Source: Aequorivita todarodis
Lineage (GTDB): Bacteria; Bacteroidota; Bacteroidia; Flavobacteriales; Flavobacteriaceae
Assembly: GCF_028561335.1 (NCBI RefSeq)
Contig: NZ_JAQQTG010000019.1
Coordinates: 163,409 to 227,408, forward strand
Direction of reading: 5' to 3'
DNA: 64,000 bases
A program made the position numbers and the translations under genes. Of the stretch, positions 25,456 to 34,320 are shown piece by piece. The notes under the pieces are model-generated. The model did no database searches. It was not told the origin of the DNA and worked only from the letters and a program-made list of their open reading frames with translations. Within the stretch, counting starts at the first letter, position 1; the number at the start of each line of letters is the position of its first letter.

Positions 25456-26058
25456 CTAAAACAAATTGTCCGCTACCATTTTATTTACTGTTTCACTCGC
25501 AAAATCTGTTGCCAAATTTTGGGTGCCGTTTTTTAAATTTCCGGTAAGGGATTGGCTCCATTGAATAGAAGTTCCATTGCGTGTGTAAAATGCGGCCTGC
25601 CCGTTGACCGTTTCCACCTTTCTGTTTCCTCCGGCCAATGGTACATTAGTGCCCAAATACGCACGGAAAATCCCTAATTTAACGGGCACGCCCACATTTG
25701 CATTTAAGGAAGGTTTTTTTCGGTATTCCGATTTTACATTGCCGAAGGAATAGGCCAATACGGCATCAACCTGAAGTGCATTTGCCTTTGCGATAAAGTT
25801 TTCTTCAGAAGAAATATCGGTCGCATCCATATTGGAATAAGAGGGAATCGCATTAATTCCCCTACTTTTAAGTTGTTGCACCGTGGCATCCTCCAATTGC
25901 CTTTGGGCCAATTCATCAGAGGTTTTTGCCAAGACCATCACCTTGCGATAGGTTTCCTTTTTGTAGGTTGGCGATTTCCAGGAGCTCTGTTGCTGTGCGC
26001 TGCCACAACCTAAAATGAAAATGGATAAAAGAAATAGAATGGGTATGGATCGTTTCAT
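25456..26058 (-). CDS. Lipoprotein, DUF4136-like
   Basis: The 200-residue protein has a lipobox 'ILGCGS' (Cys18). It then follows the layout of small envelope lipoproteins with an alpha/beta domain: 'SSWKSPTYKKETYRKVMVLA', 'QLEDATVQQLKSRGINAIPS', 'KANALQVDAVLAYSFG'. This resembles DUF4136-type or related proteins with no known activity. It sits between the amidohydrolase gene (29 nt upstream) and the barrel genes. Confidence 0.6.
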   Translation of the reverse strand: MKRSIPILFLLSIFILGCGSAQQQSSWKSPTYKKETYRKVMVLAKTSDELAQRQLEDATVQQLKSRGINAIPSYSNMDATDISSEENFIAKANALQVDAVLAYSFGNVKSEYRKKPSLNANVGVPVKLGIFRAYLGTNVPLAGGNRKVETVNGQAAFYTRNGTSIQWSQSLTGNLKNGTQNLATDFASETVNKMVADNLF

Positions 26059-26087
26059 ATATAGGTTTTTAAATAATTGAATAAAAG

Positions 26088-27419
26088 TTATTTGTTGAGC
26101 GTATTCTTATAAATAACACCGTCCTTCATTATCAAAAGAAAGTTTTTTTCGGGATCTTCTATCAACTTGATGTTTTGGATGGGATTGCCATCTACCAAAA
26201 TCATATCGGCATAGGCTCCTTCTTCCAAAACGCCCAATTTGCCATCTGGATACGGGTTGCGCGGGCCCGACATAGCCAAAAGTTGCGCATTGTCATGGGT
26301 TGCCATTTTAAGCACCTCAAACGGCGTGTACCATTTTGTCAATTTTGACAATTGGGCGCCCTGTCTTGTCGCTAATTTTGGATCGAACAGGCAATCGGTG
26401 CCCCAAGCGGTCTTGATTTTATATTTTTTTGCCAGTTTATAGGCGTTGTCCGTACCATTGGTTACCAATAATTGTTTTGCCCTGTTGGCCGACCCTTCGG
26501 GAAACGGTATGGCATCCTCATCGTCCAAAAAGGGTTGCAAGCTCCACCAGATTCCTTTTTCGGCCATCAACTTTGCGGTTTCCTCGTCTGCCAATTGTCC
26601 GTGATCGATACAGCGAACTCCCGCATTTATGGCCCGTTGCATGGCTTCGGGCGTATAGGCGTGAACCGTAACGTATGTGCCCCAATTTTCGGCAGCGGAA
26701 ACGGCCGCCTTAAATTCGGCTTCGGTGTATTGCACTACATCTATAGGGTCATAATTGGAAGCCACACCACCGCCTGCCATTAGCTTTAACTGCGTAGCAC
26801 CCTGCCGCAATTGTTCCCGCGAACGTAAGAGCACTTGATCTACCCCATCGGCAATTGCAATCATACCATTGCGTTCCGCATAGGACAATTCCCCGATTTT
26901 TCGAGGTACATCCGTAGGAAGGCCAAAATCACCATGGCCTCCGGACTGCGATATAAAAGCACCACTTGGAAAGATTCTTGGACCCACGGCAATACCATCA
27001 TTAATGGCTTTTTGAACCACGATAGCACCACCTCCCAAATCCCTAACGGTAGTAAAACCTCTCAACAATTGTTTTTCAGCGGCTTGTGCGGCGAAAAGCG
27101 CGATATAGGCATAATCAGCAGTCATGCCCATCACTTGTGGCAAAGATTCGAACATAATATGCGAGTGGGCGTCAATGAGTCCCGGCATCAAAAACTTGCC
27201 CGTTCCATCAATAATGGTTGTGTTGCCGCTTTTATTGGTAGGAATTGGGTTGGTTGAAATTTTTGTGATGAGGTTATCTTGGATCAACACATTGCCCTTG
27301 GTGGTATTTTGATCCTTGCCATTGAAAATTTCCACATTGTTAATAAGAATAGTTTTCTGCGCCGTTGCTGAAAAGCAGAACAGGCTTAAAATGACGAGAA
27401 TTATATTAATTTTTTTCAT
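26088..27419 (-). CDS. Secreted metal-dependent amidohydrolase
   Basis: A signal peptide (KKINIILVILSLFCFSATAQ) precedes an amidohydrolase of the imidazolonepropionase/prolidase-like group, 443 residues in total. Visible marks are 'FLMPGLIDAHSHIMFES' with His-x-His, a lysine in 'ATQLKLMAGGGVAS' that is often carboxylated, 'VTVHAYTPEAMQRAINAGVR' and 'CIDHGQLADEETAKLMAEKG' with further metal His residues, and 'KTAWGTDCLFDPKLATRQGA' with the metal Asp. Such enzymes hydrolyse dipeptides or N-acyl amino acids. It starts the five-gene envelope operon. Confidence 0.83.
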   Translation of the reverse strand: MKKINIILVILSLFCFSATAQKTILINNVEIFNGKDQNTTKGNVLIQDNLITKISTNPIPTNKSGNTTIIDGTGKFLMPGLIDAHSHIMFESLPQVMGMTADYAYIALFAAQAAEKQLLRGFTTVRDLGGGAIVVQKAINDGIAVGPRIFPSGAFISQSGGHGDFGLPTDVPRKIGELSYAERNGMIAIADGVDQVLLRSREQLRQGATQLKLMAGGGVASNYDPIDVVQYTEAEFKAAVSAAENWGTYVTVHAYTPEAMQRAINAGVRCIDHGQLADEETAKLMAEKGIWWSLQPFLDDEDAIPFPEGSANRAKQLLVTNGTDNAYKLAKKYKIKTAWGTDCLFDPKLATRQGAQLSKLTKWYTPFEVLKMATHDNAQLLAMSGPRNPYPDGKLGVLEEGAYADMILVDGNPIQNIKLIEDPEKNFLLIMKDGVIYKNTLNK

Positions 27420-27712
27420 TGGGTTGGAGTTTTAGTTTATAAATTTGGTATATCACGAAAATTATGGTCCATTTATCTCTATCATAAAATTGACATAGGA
27501 CAGTAGGACCTATGACATAGGACATTCGGACATTCGTTTTGAAAATATTTGTCATATAACTAATTTTTAGATTATTACGGTTTATGAGTATCATATTTTA
27601 GTCTTATGTCCTACGTCTTATTGTCTTAGTTCAAATTCATGGCAAATCTTTTTTACAATATTCGTGGTAAAATCAAAAAAAGATCTTAAACGAAATAGAG
27701 ATAAACCAAGGG

Positions 27713-29263
27713 CTATTTCGTAATCTCTCTTCGTATCGGTTTCCCCGGATGCGCATCGGTGACCAATTCGCCATTGTCAATAATCATTGTTCCGTTTACG
27801 AAGACGTATTTCATACCAACGGCAGTCTGGTTTGGTTCCGTGAAAGTCGCTCTGTCCTGAACCGTGTTCGGGTCAAAAACAAGAATGTCTGCATCCATTC
27901 CTTTTTGGATCCTTCCTTTGAATTTCATTTGCTCAACTGATTTTTCCAAAATTTGGGCTGGAATCAGGGAGGATTTTTCAATGGCTTCGGAAAGGGTCAA
28001 TACCTTTCTATCCCTTACATAATGTGCCAGTAACTTGGTATAGGTGCCCGCGCTTCGCGGGTGTGCGAATAAATCTTTGCTCAATGGCCATTGGGTATCG
28101 TTATCAGGTATGTTTTCGCCATTTTTACCTATCCACGGCATTCCGTCGCTTGCAATCGCCCCGCCGGGAAATAGAACCGTTCTGTCAAGAATATCTTCTT
28201 CCTTTGGCATTTCGAGAAACTTGAAAACAACGATGGTTCCCGGGGCATTTTTTCGGGTTTCATAAAAAGTTTTTTCATCCAATGGTTTCCCGTTGATCTC
28301 GATCTGTGAGAACTTGATATTTTTTTGAACCAGTGCCTCTTCGTTAAAAAGAGCGGCACCAATAGTAGTGCTTGATGCACCGTAGGTATAGGCTTCAGTA
28401 GTTATGGGCAAACCTCTTTTTTGAGCTCCGAGGACCATTTTGGTGGTGGTCTCACTGTCTTTTAGACTACTGCTATTTAAGTGACAGATATGTTCCTGGC
28501 TTCCCACTGCGGCGGCGTAAGAGATAATCCATCCCACACTTTCTGCGGCACTTTTGGGATCGTTGGGAAAATCCCCACTCACGTGGGTAAACACGGGAAC
28601 GCCATATTTTGCCGCCAAGGTATGGACCGCTAAAATTTCCTTGTACCCTGCCCCCGGAGCATAGCCGTGATTGACGCCAATCCCGATAGAGCCGTCCTTG
28701 ATGCCTTGTTCTATGCGATCGACGATTCTTTCGACCTGTTCGGGACCTGCGGGGTCATTAACCCATTTGTTCAATGCAAATGCCTTTTGAAACCAGCGAA
28801 GATCTGCTTCCATCTTCAGGCCTTCCATCTCCGAAATACGGGCAAATGTGAAGCCGGCAGAAGCACCATAATTCAAGACTCTAGGAATAGTACTTTGGGT
28901 TTCGTACCAATCACTGATCGGCAGAATTCCAGATTCCAGTTCAAGGGCGGTGGTAACCCCGTCAAAGGCTTGCATTCTATCCGCCACAACGCTCTGCCCG
29001 TGACTGTGCAGATCGATGAAACCTGGGGAAACGACCATTCCATCGGCATGGATGGCTTTTTTGCCGGAAATTTTTTCGTCCGTAATGGTTTCGATTTTTC
29101 CATTGATGATGCCCACATTTTTTATGGCATCCAAGGATGTTTCAGGGTCGATTACCCTTCCTCCTAAAATAACGATATCATAATCTGATGCTTGCGATTT
29201 CTGAGCCGCTGCACTATAACAATTCAATACAAAAAAAGCCAGAATTAGAGTAAGTTGCTTCAT
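27713..29263 (-). CDS. Secreted amidohydrolase, D-aminoacylase-like
   Basis: The 516-residue protein has a signal peptide (KQLTLILAFFVLNCYSAAAQ). It then has the D-aminoacylase-type amidohydrolase pattern: 'GMVVSPGFIDLHSHGQSVVA' with the His-x-His, 'GVPVFTHVSGDFPNDPKSA', 'QEHICHLNSSSLKDSETT', and 'AIASDGMPWIGKNGENIPD' with the metal Asp. These enzymes remove N-acyl groups from D-amino acids or cleave related amides. It lies 25 nt from an M20 amidohydrolase gene and probably shares its transcript. Confidence 0.83.
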   Translation of the reverse strand: MKQLTLILAFFVLNCYSAAAQKSQASDYDIVILGGRVIDPETSLDAIKNVGIINGKIETITDEKISGKKAIHADGMVVSPGFIDLHSHGQSVVADRMQAFDGVTTALELESGILPISDWYETQSTIPRVLNYGASAGFTFARISEMEGLKMEADLRWFQKAFALNKWVNDPAGPEQVERIVDRIEQGIKDGSIGIGVNHGYAPGAGYKEILAVHTLAAKYGVPVFTHVSGDFPNDPKSAAESVGWIISYAAAVGSQEHICHLNSSSLKDSETTTKMVLGAQKRGLPITTEAYTYGASSTTIGAALFNEEALVQKNIKFSQIEINGKPLDEKTFYETRKNAPGTIVVFKFLEMPKEEDILDRTVLFPGGAIASDGMPWIGKNGENIPDNDTQWPLSKDLFAHPRSAGTYTKLLAHYVRDRKVLTLSEAIEKSSLIPAQILEKSVEQMKFKGRIQKGMDADILVFDPNTVQDRATFTEPNQTAVGMKYVFVNGTMIIDNGELVTDAHPGKPIRREITK

Positions 29264-29288
29264 AATTTAAGGATTATAAGTGAATATT

Positions 29289-30632
29289 TTATTCATTCTC
29301 AAATGACGCCAATAAAGCGGTAATCCCAATTTTTGTACCTAATGGAATTGAAGAAAGTTCCACGATAAAATCGCCGTTATGGTTTGAATACGGGAACGAT
29401 TTTCCTTCTTTTAAAGCTTGCGCAAAACGATCCGGATCGGCCACCCCAACCTGGAAATACGAGTAGTTTACTTTTTCGTTCTGCAGCACGAGGTGATGAA
29501 AATCTTCGGAACCCATCACGCTTGGAAAAACGTCTTCTTTCAAAACATTTTTCTCACCCAATAATTTCCCCGTGGCTTTTTGAATGCGTTGGGTAAGGGC
29601 TTTGCTGTTGTCCAAGGGCTCTGCGTGCCCTTTCATTTTCATAGTAGGGTATAAATCCTTCGGAAGATCGTAGGCATAGGCGATTCCTTCATTGACTCTT
29701 TTTATGCCGTTGATCATCATTTGCCTGTCCCGCTCGTTAAAGAAGCGCAAATTGATTTTTACCAATGCCGAAGCAGGGATTACGTTATTATCGCTTCCCG
29801 CCTGCACTGATCCCACGGTGAGTACCGCGGCATCCTGGGGTGCAATGGCACGGCTCACAATAATCTGATATTGCATGATTGCGGCAGCCGCCATCACTAC
29901 AGGATCTTTGGTCATATTCGGCATTGATCCATGACCGCCTATTCCATGAAAGGTTACATCGATCTGATCGGTCCCGGCCATACGGACACCAGTTGCACAG
30001 GCAATCATTCCCACCGCAATGGGCGCCGTGTGCATTCCGATCAAGGCGTCTGGTTCCGGGACCCCATATTTTGAATACATACCATCATCTACCATAGCTA
30101 CAGCTCCCATAATGGGTTCCTCGGCAGGCTGCCCAACGAAAACGAGGGTTCCTTTCCACGTATCTTTATGTTCGGCCATAAATTTGGCAACGCCCAGCAT
30201 CCAAGTTACGTGGGCATCATGGCCGCAGGCGTGCATTACAGGCGTTTCGGAGCCATCTTCGCGTTTCACTACTTTTGTGCTGGCATAGGGTAATCCTGTA
30301 GTTTCCTTCACCGCATTGCAATCCATATCGGCGCGGTACATAACGGTCGGGCCATCGCCGTTTTTCATAATGCCGACAACGCCGGTGACACCGATTCCGG
30401 TTTTTACTTCGTAGCCTAAACTTTTCAGATCTTTGGCGATAATACCGGCTGTTCGGGTTTCCATAAAACCCAGCTCGGGGTTTTGGTGAATGTCTTTATA
30501 CATTTCTATGAGTCTCTCCGAATCCTTTTCAACGGCATTTTTAATTAGATCGGAGGCATTGGATTGCGCCCAGAAAGTCAGTGTGGCAAAAAAAAGGAGG
30601 CCACTGAGAAAGAAGTTTTTTGGAACATTCAT
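29289..30632 (-). CDS. Secreted M20-family amidohydrolase
   Basis: The 447-residue product begins with a signal (NVPKNFFLSGLLFFATLTFW). It continues as a peptidase M20/IAA-amino acid hydrolase: 'DIHQNPELGFMETRTAGIIA', 'MYRADMDCNAVKETTGLPYA', 'VMHACGHDAHVTWMLGVAKF' with metal ligands, 'VFVGQPAEEPIMGAVAMVDD' with the Glu pair, and 'SVMGSEDFHHLVLQNE' near the end. Such enzymes split N-acyl-L-amino acids or related conjugates. Together with the D-aminoacylase-like neighbour it suggests envelope processing of N-acyl amino acids or peptides. Confidence 0.87.
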   Translation of the reverse strand: MNVPKNFFLSGLLFFATLTFWAQSNASDLIKNAVEKDSERLIEMYKDIHQNPELGFMETRTAGIIAKDLKSLGYEVKTGIGVTGVVGIMKNGDGPTVMYRADMDCNAVKETTGLPYASTKVVKREDGSETPVMHACGHDAHVTWMLGVAKFMAEHKDTWKGTLVFVGQPAEEPIMGAVAMVDDGMYSKYGVPEPDALIGMHTAPIAVGMIACATGVRMAGTDQIDVTFHGIGGHGSMPNMTKDPVVMAAAAIMQYQIIVSRAIAPQDAAVLTVGSVQAGSDNNVIPASALVKINLRFFNERDRQMMINGIKRVNEGIAYAYDLPKDLYPTMKMKGHAEPLDNSKALTQRIQKATGKLLGEKNVLKEDVFPSVMGSEDFHHLVLQNEKVNYSYFQVGVADPDRFAQALKEGKSFPYSNHNGDFIVELSSIPLGTKIGITALLASFENE

Positions 30633-30935
30633 AATTGAGTTTTTTAAGGTTGATTGATAGGGGTATATAGTTGTAGCTTATAAGAAACATTTGTTTTTTT
30701 ATCGTTGCATTTTTTCATTAACAGCTATAAAAACAATCTGATAGTCAATAATTTAAAATGAATATGGTGCAAAAGCAGAAATGTTTTAACCATAAAATGA
30801 TTTTGGTCTAAACGTTTAACCGCCCATTAAAGTTAATAGCGAAGTATCGACTTTGTAGGAATTTAAGAAAGAAACTTGTTCAAATTTCTAAAATGGAACA
30901 TGTTTCAAAAGAATGAAAATGTGGTTATTTGAGAT
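30633..30935. other. Intergenic stretch without visible gene
   Basis: This AT-rich stretch separates the M20 gene start from the 3' end of the AraC-type gene. It should hold the promoter of the M20-amidohydrolase unit. I see no RNA gene, clear palindrome or consensus -7 box that I would report. Confidence 0.5.
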
Positions 30936-32092
30936 TTACGATTGGAAATATTCGGAAGGGGTTTGGCCTAAATACTTTTTAAAAGCCCGAATAAAGGTAT
31001 TGCGCGAATTGAAGCCAGATTCCTTTGCGAGGCCTTCCAAAGTAAGTTGTTTTGATTTTTCATTTCCGAAGACGGCCACAATGTGATCGATGCGGGCCCT
31101 ATTGACAAAATTGGAATAACTGAGATCGTATTTTTCATTGATAAACAAGGAAAGATGATGCGCAGGAATATCAATATCTTCCGACAATTGCTTTATCTTA
31201 TAGTTTTGTTTGAGAAACGGGCGTTCATTTTCGAAAAAGGAGGTTATCCTTTCTTCATAATCAAGCATCTGTTCTTCCGTCAGGGAAAATTTATTTTCGA
31301 TTTCTTTTTTAGCTTGTTTATCACTTTTGTCCGTAAGATCAAAATCAATCCCATAAAGCACAAACGGTTTATACAGAAGTGTTAGGGCACAGGTAAATAA
31401 AACCAACATAACAGGGATGTTCACGAAATCGATTAGATTGGGAAGCTCTGCGTGAAAGGTAAAAACGAATAACATCATCAAATAAAAAAGGCCAAGTTGC
31501 CAAGTCAATAAATAGGTCCATATCCACACTTTTCTTTTTGTGGAGGCCTTGATCCTTAAATGTTCCCTACTTCCATATAATAATTTAAAGGAGAAAAAAG
31601 TACAGCCCAAACCGTATAAAGATTTGATCAAGGGATGGATAAAGGGGGCAATAAACCTTGGCTGTGGTCTGCCAACTTTGCGGGATCTTTGTAGAGATTT
31701 TTTAGCATCTCAATTTTTTCATTTGCGCCCAACATATAATAGGGCATAAATTCCAAAAGATGTAAGCAGGCCGGTACGAACAAGACCCAATCAAACCGCC
31801 TAAATCTTTTTTCGTTGAAGAGCGCGCTCCTCACATAAAGATAAAATATAGGGGGAATTGCATAATGCAACGGGAAGGTTGCCCTGAAGAGATGCGGAAA
31901 ACGGATAAAGAGGTCCGTGTAATTCAGGGTATTTGTGAATACAATAGCCCCCAGGCCCATGAGTCCGAAGGCAAGAAGTCTATTTGAAAAACGATTGGTC
32001 TTGCTGAATGATATCAGCACCGCGGCGCAGAGCAATGCAACCAGACAGGCGGCAAAAGAAAAAACAACAAAAAAATCATTCTTTGGAATCAT
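30936..32092 (-). pseudogene. AraC-family regulator with membrane N-terminus, frameshifted
   Basis: Two overlapping minus-strand frames together encode one protein. 31628-32092 gives 154 residues of membrane-spanning N-terminus ('FFVVFSFAACLVALLCAAVL', 'FRATFPLHYAIPPIFYLYVR'). 30936-31631 gives the last membrane helices and a C-terminal AraC DNA-binding domain ('AHHLSLFINEKYDLSYSNFV', 'AKESGFNSRNTFIRAFKKYL' and 'GQTPSEYF'). The frame breaks at a run of five G (31644-31648). One more base there would join 'GLLPP' to 'FIHPLIKSLYGL' and give a protein of about 385 residues. It is either a pseudogene, a sequencing error or a phase-variable homopolymer. Confidence 0.8.
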
Positions 32093-32386
32093 CTGGGGCT
32101 CTTTGAAGTTTTAAAGTTAAGTATTTAATTATGATAAATATTGCAGGGTTTTCTTTATTAGTGTATTTGTAGGGTTTTGGCAATACTGTACCCTAATTTG
32201 TGGGTTTTAAATCCTCCAAAAGTGTCCGTTTCTATTGGGTTTTCATATTCAGTTTTGTGTGTATGGTACGGTTTGGTTGGGCAAACAAGTGCCGACTCAA
32301 ATCTGGATTTGGTTAGGTATCTGGGTTTATGCGTGCATTATTTATTCATCGAAATTTGTTCAAACTATACCTTTCTTTGTGAAATT

Positions 32387-33352
32387 TTAATATATAATCT
32401 TAGTTAAATCCAATTGGGTCATTTTATTATTTATTAATTCCTTAAAATTTTTCTTCCGCTCCCGAGAAAGGAAACTGCGATCAATTAAAATAGGCCAATC
32501 TTTTGTTCCTTTTTCAATACGTTTCCAAAGATTTTCAACAGCTTTTTTAGGAATACCTCCTTTAAGCATTGCTGCATTAAAATCGGCTTTCTTAAGTTTT
32601 CGTTTTTTCCCGTTAAGGTTTAATGCCAAATCTTCTTGGTCATCCGGTAATACCAATTGCGCAGCGATCATATCATAAGCTGGTGTGAGCTCGAACATGT
32701 TGGGTTTTTTGGCTATAAGTGAAAAATTCTTTAAGTGCATATCATTATTGCCGATTAAAAAAGACACAATTACCTGCTCATAAAAATGGACAACATCCTT
32801 TAAGGGATTTTTGGAATAAGCGAGAATTCTCTTTGCTATTTGTTCGTAGGAACCTCGGTATTTATGCTCCGTTAATCGTTCACTGAACTGGCAGGCATCT
32901 TCCATTGCAAATTTTTCACCTTGGGCATTACGATCAATCCGTTTGGTTAGATAAGCGAGTTCTCCGCCTTTTAAGGGCAACAACAGGAAGGGTACGGTAG
33001 CTATACCGCAAGCCTGGGCCATAAGCATCGATAAGGCTTCCAATTCTGGCATTTGGGGATATGTTTCATAAGGCGGTTTTAATATATACCTGCCGTTTAA
33101 GGCTCCAACTATGTTAAGACGCGCTTTGGTATCTTCTTTGGTAAAGCCCATGGAGAGTTTTGGTTGTACGCCTGGTACAATGATTTTTTGCGCTATGTTT
33201 TCTTTAGCAAGTTTTTCTATTTGTGATATGGCATAATCCAATTGCAAAACAGGTGGATCACTGCCCCAAAAGGCAGTTAGGCAGCTAAAATGATATAAAT
33301 CATCACCCTTGCTTAACGGTTTATGGCAGGCCAAACAATTATTCATTTGCAA
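32387..33352 (-). CDS. hipT: HipT-like Ser/Thr kinase toxin (HipA C-terminal part)
   Basis: The 321-residue protein matches the kinase core of HipA. The Gly-rich segment 'IIVPGVQPKLSMGFTKED' is near residues 59-76. 'GRYILKPPYETYPQMPELEA' has the ATP-binding Lys and Glu, 'SFLIGNNDMHLKNFSLIAK' holds the catalytic Asp, and 'ELTPAYDMIAAQLVL' holds the metal-binding Asp. A Cys pair near the N-terminus (CLACHKPLSKGDDLYHFSC) looks like a small zinc-binding addition. HipA kinases phosphorylate aminoacyl-tRNA synthetases and stop growth. It lacks the N-terminal HipA subdomain, which is encoded separately upstream with a 14-nt overlap. Confidence 0.85.
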   Translation of the reverse strand: MQMNNCLACHKPLSKGDDLYHFSCLTAFWGSDPPVLQLDYAISQIEKLAKENIAQKIIVPGVQPKLSMGFTKEDTKARLNIVGALNGRYILKPPYETYPQMPELEALSMLMAQACGIATVPFLLLPLKGGELAYLTKRIDRNAQGEKFAMEDACQFSERLTEHKYRGSYEQIAKRILAYSKNPLKDVVHFYEQVIVSFLIGNNDMHLKNFSLIAKKPNMFELTPAYDMIAAQLVLPDDQEDLALNLNGKKRKLKKADFNAAMLKGGIPKKAVENLWKRIEKGTKDWPILIDRSFLSRERKKNFKELINNKMTQLDLTKIIY

Positions 33353-33656
33353 TTACGCTTACGTTACCAATACAATCCCTACACGTGGCTAGCAACAATT
33401 CCATACGGTCACGTGGATTGAGTTTCCAATTTTTTTGGGCGATATCAAGCAACCACCCTTCTGGGATCAACCCGTCAAAGAAAGGAAATAAGTGTTCTGA
33501 TCTGAAAGCCATTTCCTGAAGCGGTAAAGTCAATGAAACTGGGGTTGCATCCTGCAAAGACAGATATTTCGTATCATATTGAAATTGATACCCTTCCTCA
33601 TTTTCCGTGAGCATTCCCGCTTTGCGGTCATGTACCCAAATTTCTCCTTGTCTCAT
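33339..33656 (-). CDS. hipS: HipS-like protein (HipA N-terminal subdomain)
   Basis: The 105-residue protein corresponds to the small N-terminal subdomain of HipA ('YLSLQDATPVSLTLPLQEMA', 'PFFDGLIPEGWLLDIAQKNW', 'DRMELLLATCRDCIGNVSVI'). In E. coli HipBST systems this part is a separate protein that acts as the antitoxin. Here too it is its own reading frame, overlapping hipB by 29 nt and hipT by 14 nt. Whether it neutralises HipT here, or is simply half of a split enzyme, cannot be told from the sequence. Confidence 0.8.
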   Translation of the reverse strand: MRQGEIWVHDRKAGMLTENEEGYQFQYDTKYLSLQDATPVSLTLPLQEMAFRSEHLFPFFDGLIPEGWLLDIAQKNWKLNPRDRMELLLATCRDCIGNVSVIANE

Positions 33657-33870
33657 CGCTTATTGGTGTTGGCGTTAGTTGGTGGCCGAAAAAAAGTAAA
33701 ACTTGGTTTACCTTATCGGTCATTAGATTTGGCTTTCCCTGTTCAAGATCACGTACGAAACGTAAACCCACACCGGTCAAGTCTGATAACTCAGACTGTG
33801 TCATTTTGCTTTCCTTTCTTCGTGACCTCACAAAATCGGAGATAGCATTATGTCGATTCCAATTTAGCAT
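33628..33870 (-). CDS. hipB: HipB-like helix-turn-helix regulator
   Basis: The 80-residue protein is an XRE-type helix-turn-helix: 'AISDFVRSRRKESKMTQSEL' and 'DLTGVGLRFVRDLEQGKPNL', with 'MTDKVNQVLLFFGHQLT' closing the domain. HipB proteins bind operators upstream of their own operon. Its ATG (33870) lies 4 nt from the first of three matching inverted repeats. The gene overlaps the HipS gene, so the three products are translationally coupled. Confidence 0.85.
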   Translation of the reverse strand: MLNWNRHNAISDFVRSRRKESKMTQSELSDLTGVGLRFVRDLEQGKPNLMTDKVNQVLLFFGHQLTPTPISDETRRNLGT

Positions 33871-33873
33871 AAT

Positions 33874-33971
33874 TATACCCTTATGGGTGCAAGTTATAAA
33901 AATAATTTGTAATTATACCTTATTGGGTATATAATCGTTTAAAATAAGAAAATTATACCTTTTTGGGTATA
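33874..33971 (-). promoter_or_regulatory. Three HipB-type operators, 40 bp apart
   Basis: Three 18-bp inverted repeats of the form TATACC-N6-GGTATA lie at 33874-33891 (right arm degenerate, GGTGCA), 33914-33931 and 33954-33971. Start-to-start spacing is exactly 40 bp both times. The E. coli HipB operator (TATCC-N8-GGATA) has a similar build. A weak -7-like TATTTTTA (33904 to 33897, minus strand) lies between the first two, so HipB bound here would cover the promoter. Confidence 0.8.
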
Positions 33972-34087
33972 AATAATAATAGCTATATGTTTTTCAGAGT
34001 AGATATGTTAAAGCCCGAAAATTTCGATATATATTTTGTTGGGGTCAGCCCATAAGTACATTCCTGGCTAATTTTTCAATCAACAAA

Positions 34088-34120
34088 AAAACTCTTGGGA
34101 TTGCTCCCAAGAGTTTTATA
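34088..34120 (-). terminator. Rho-independent terminator of the truncated T9SS gene
   Basis: AAAACTCTTGGGA (34088-34100) and TCCCAAGAGTTTT (34105-34117) form a perfect 13-bp stem around TTGC, followed on the minus strand by more T residues (complement of 34085-34091). It lies just after the stop of the minus-strand T9SS remnant. Confidence 0.88.
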
Positions 34121-34155
34121 GGTTGATTTTGAACTAGTGGTTTGAACTTAAAGTT

Positions 34156-34320
34156 TTAATATTTAATTATTTTGAATGTTTTTGAAGCATCATTGCCCTG
34201 TACCTTCACAAAATATACCCCACTCATCAAATGGGATAAATCAATTTGTCTGTTTGATTGGAAGTTTATGGTTTCCACTAACCTGCCGGATACATCATAA
34301 AAAGATAATTGAAGCTGCAA
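34156..34320 (-). pseudogene. T9SS type A sorting domain, 3' remnant
   Basis: The minus strand reads about 55 codons ending in a stop at 34156. They contain 'LSFYDVSGRLVETINFQSNR' and 'LSHLMSGVYFVKVQGNDASK' and close with 'FKIIKY'. This is the C-terminal half of a T9SS sorting domain, with its own terminator still downstream. No start codon or upstream part is present: the sequence to the right switches to an unrelated gene on the other strand. It is the truncated end of a lost secreted-protein gene. Confidence 0.8.

Noticed and set aside
32093..32386. A 76-codon plus-strand frame (32177-32407) before the AraC-type gene.
   Set aside because: It overlaps the hipT end, has no start context or recognised pattern, and looks like chance in AT-rich DNA.
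33874..33971. Three 18-bp repeats at even spacing as a mini CRISPR array.
   Set aside because: They are inverted repeats upstream of a HipB-type gene and fit operators; there is no cas gene.
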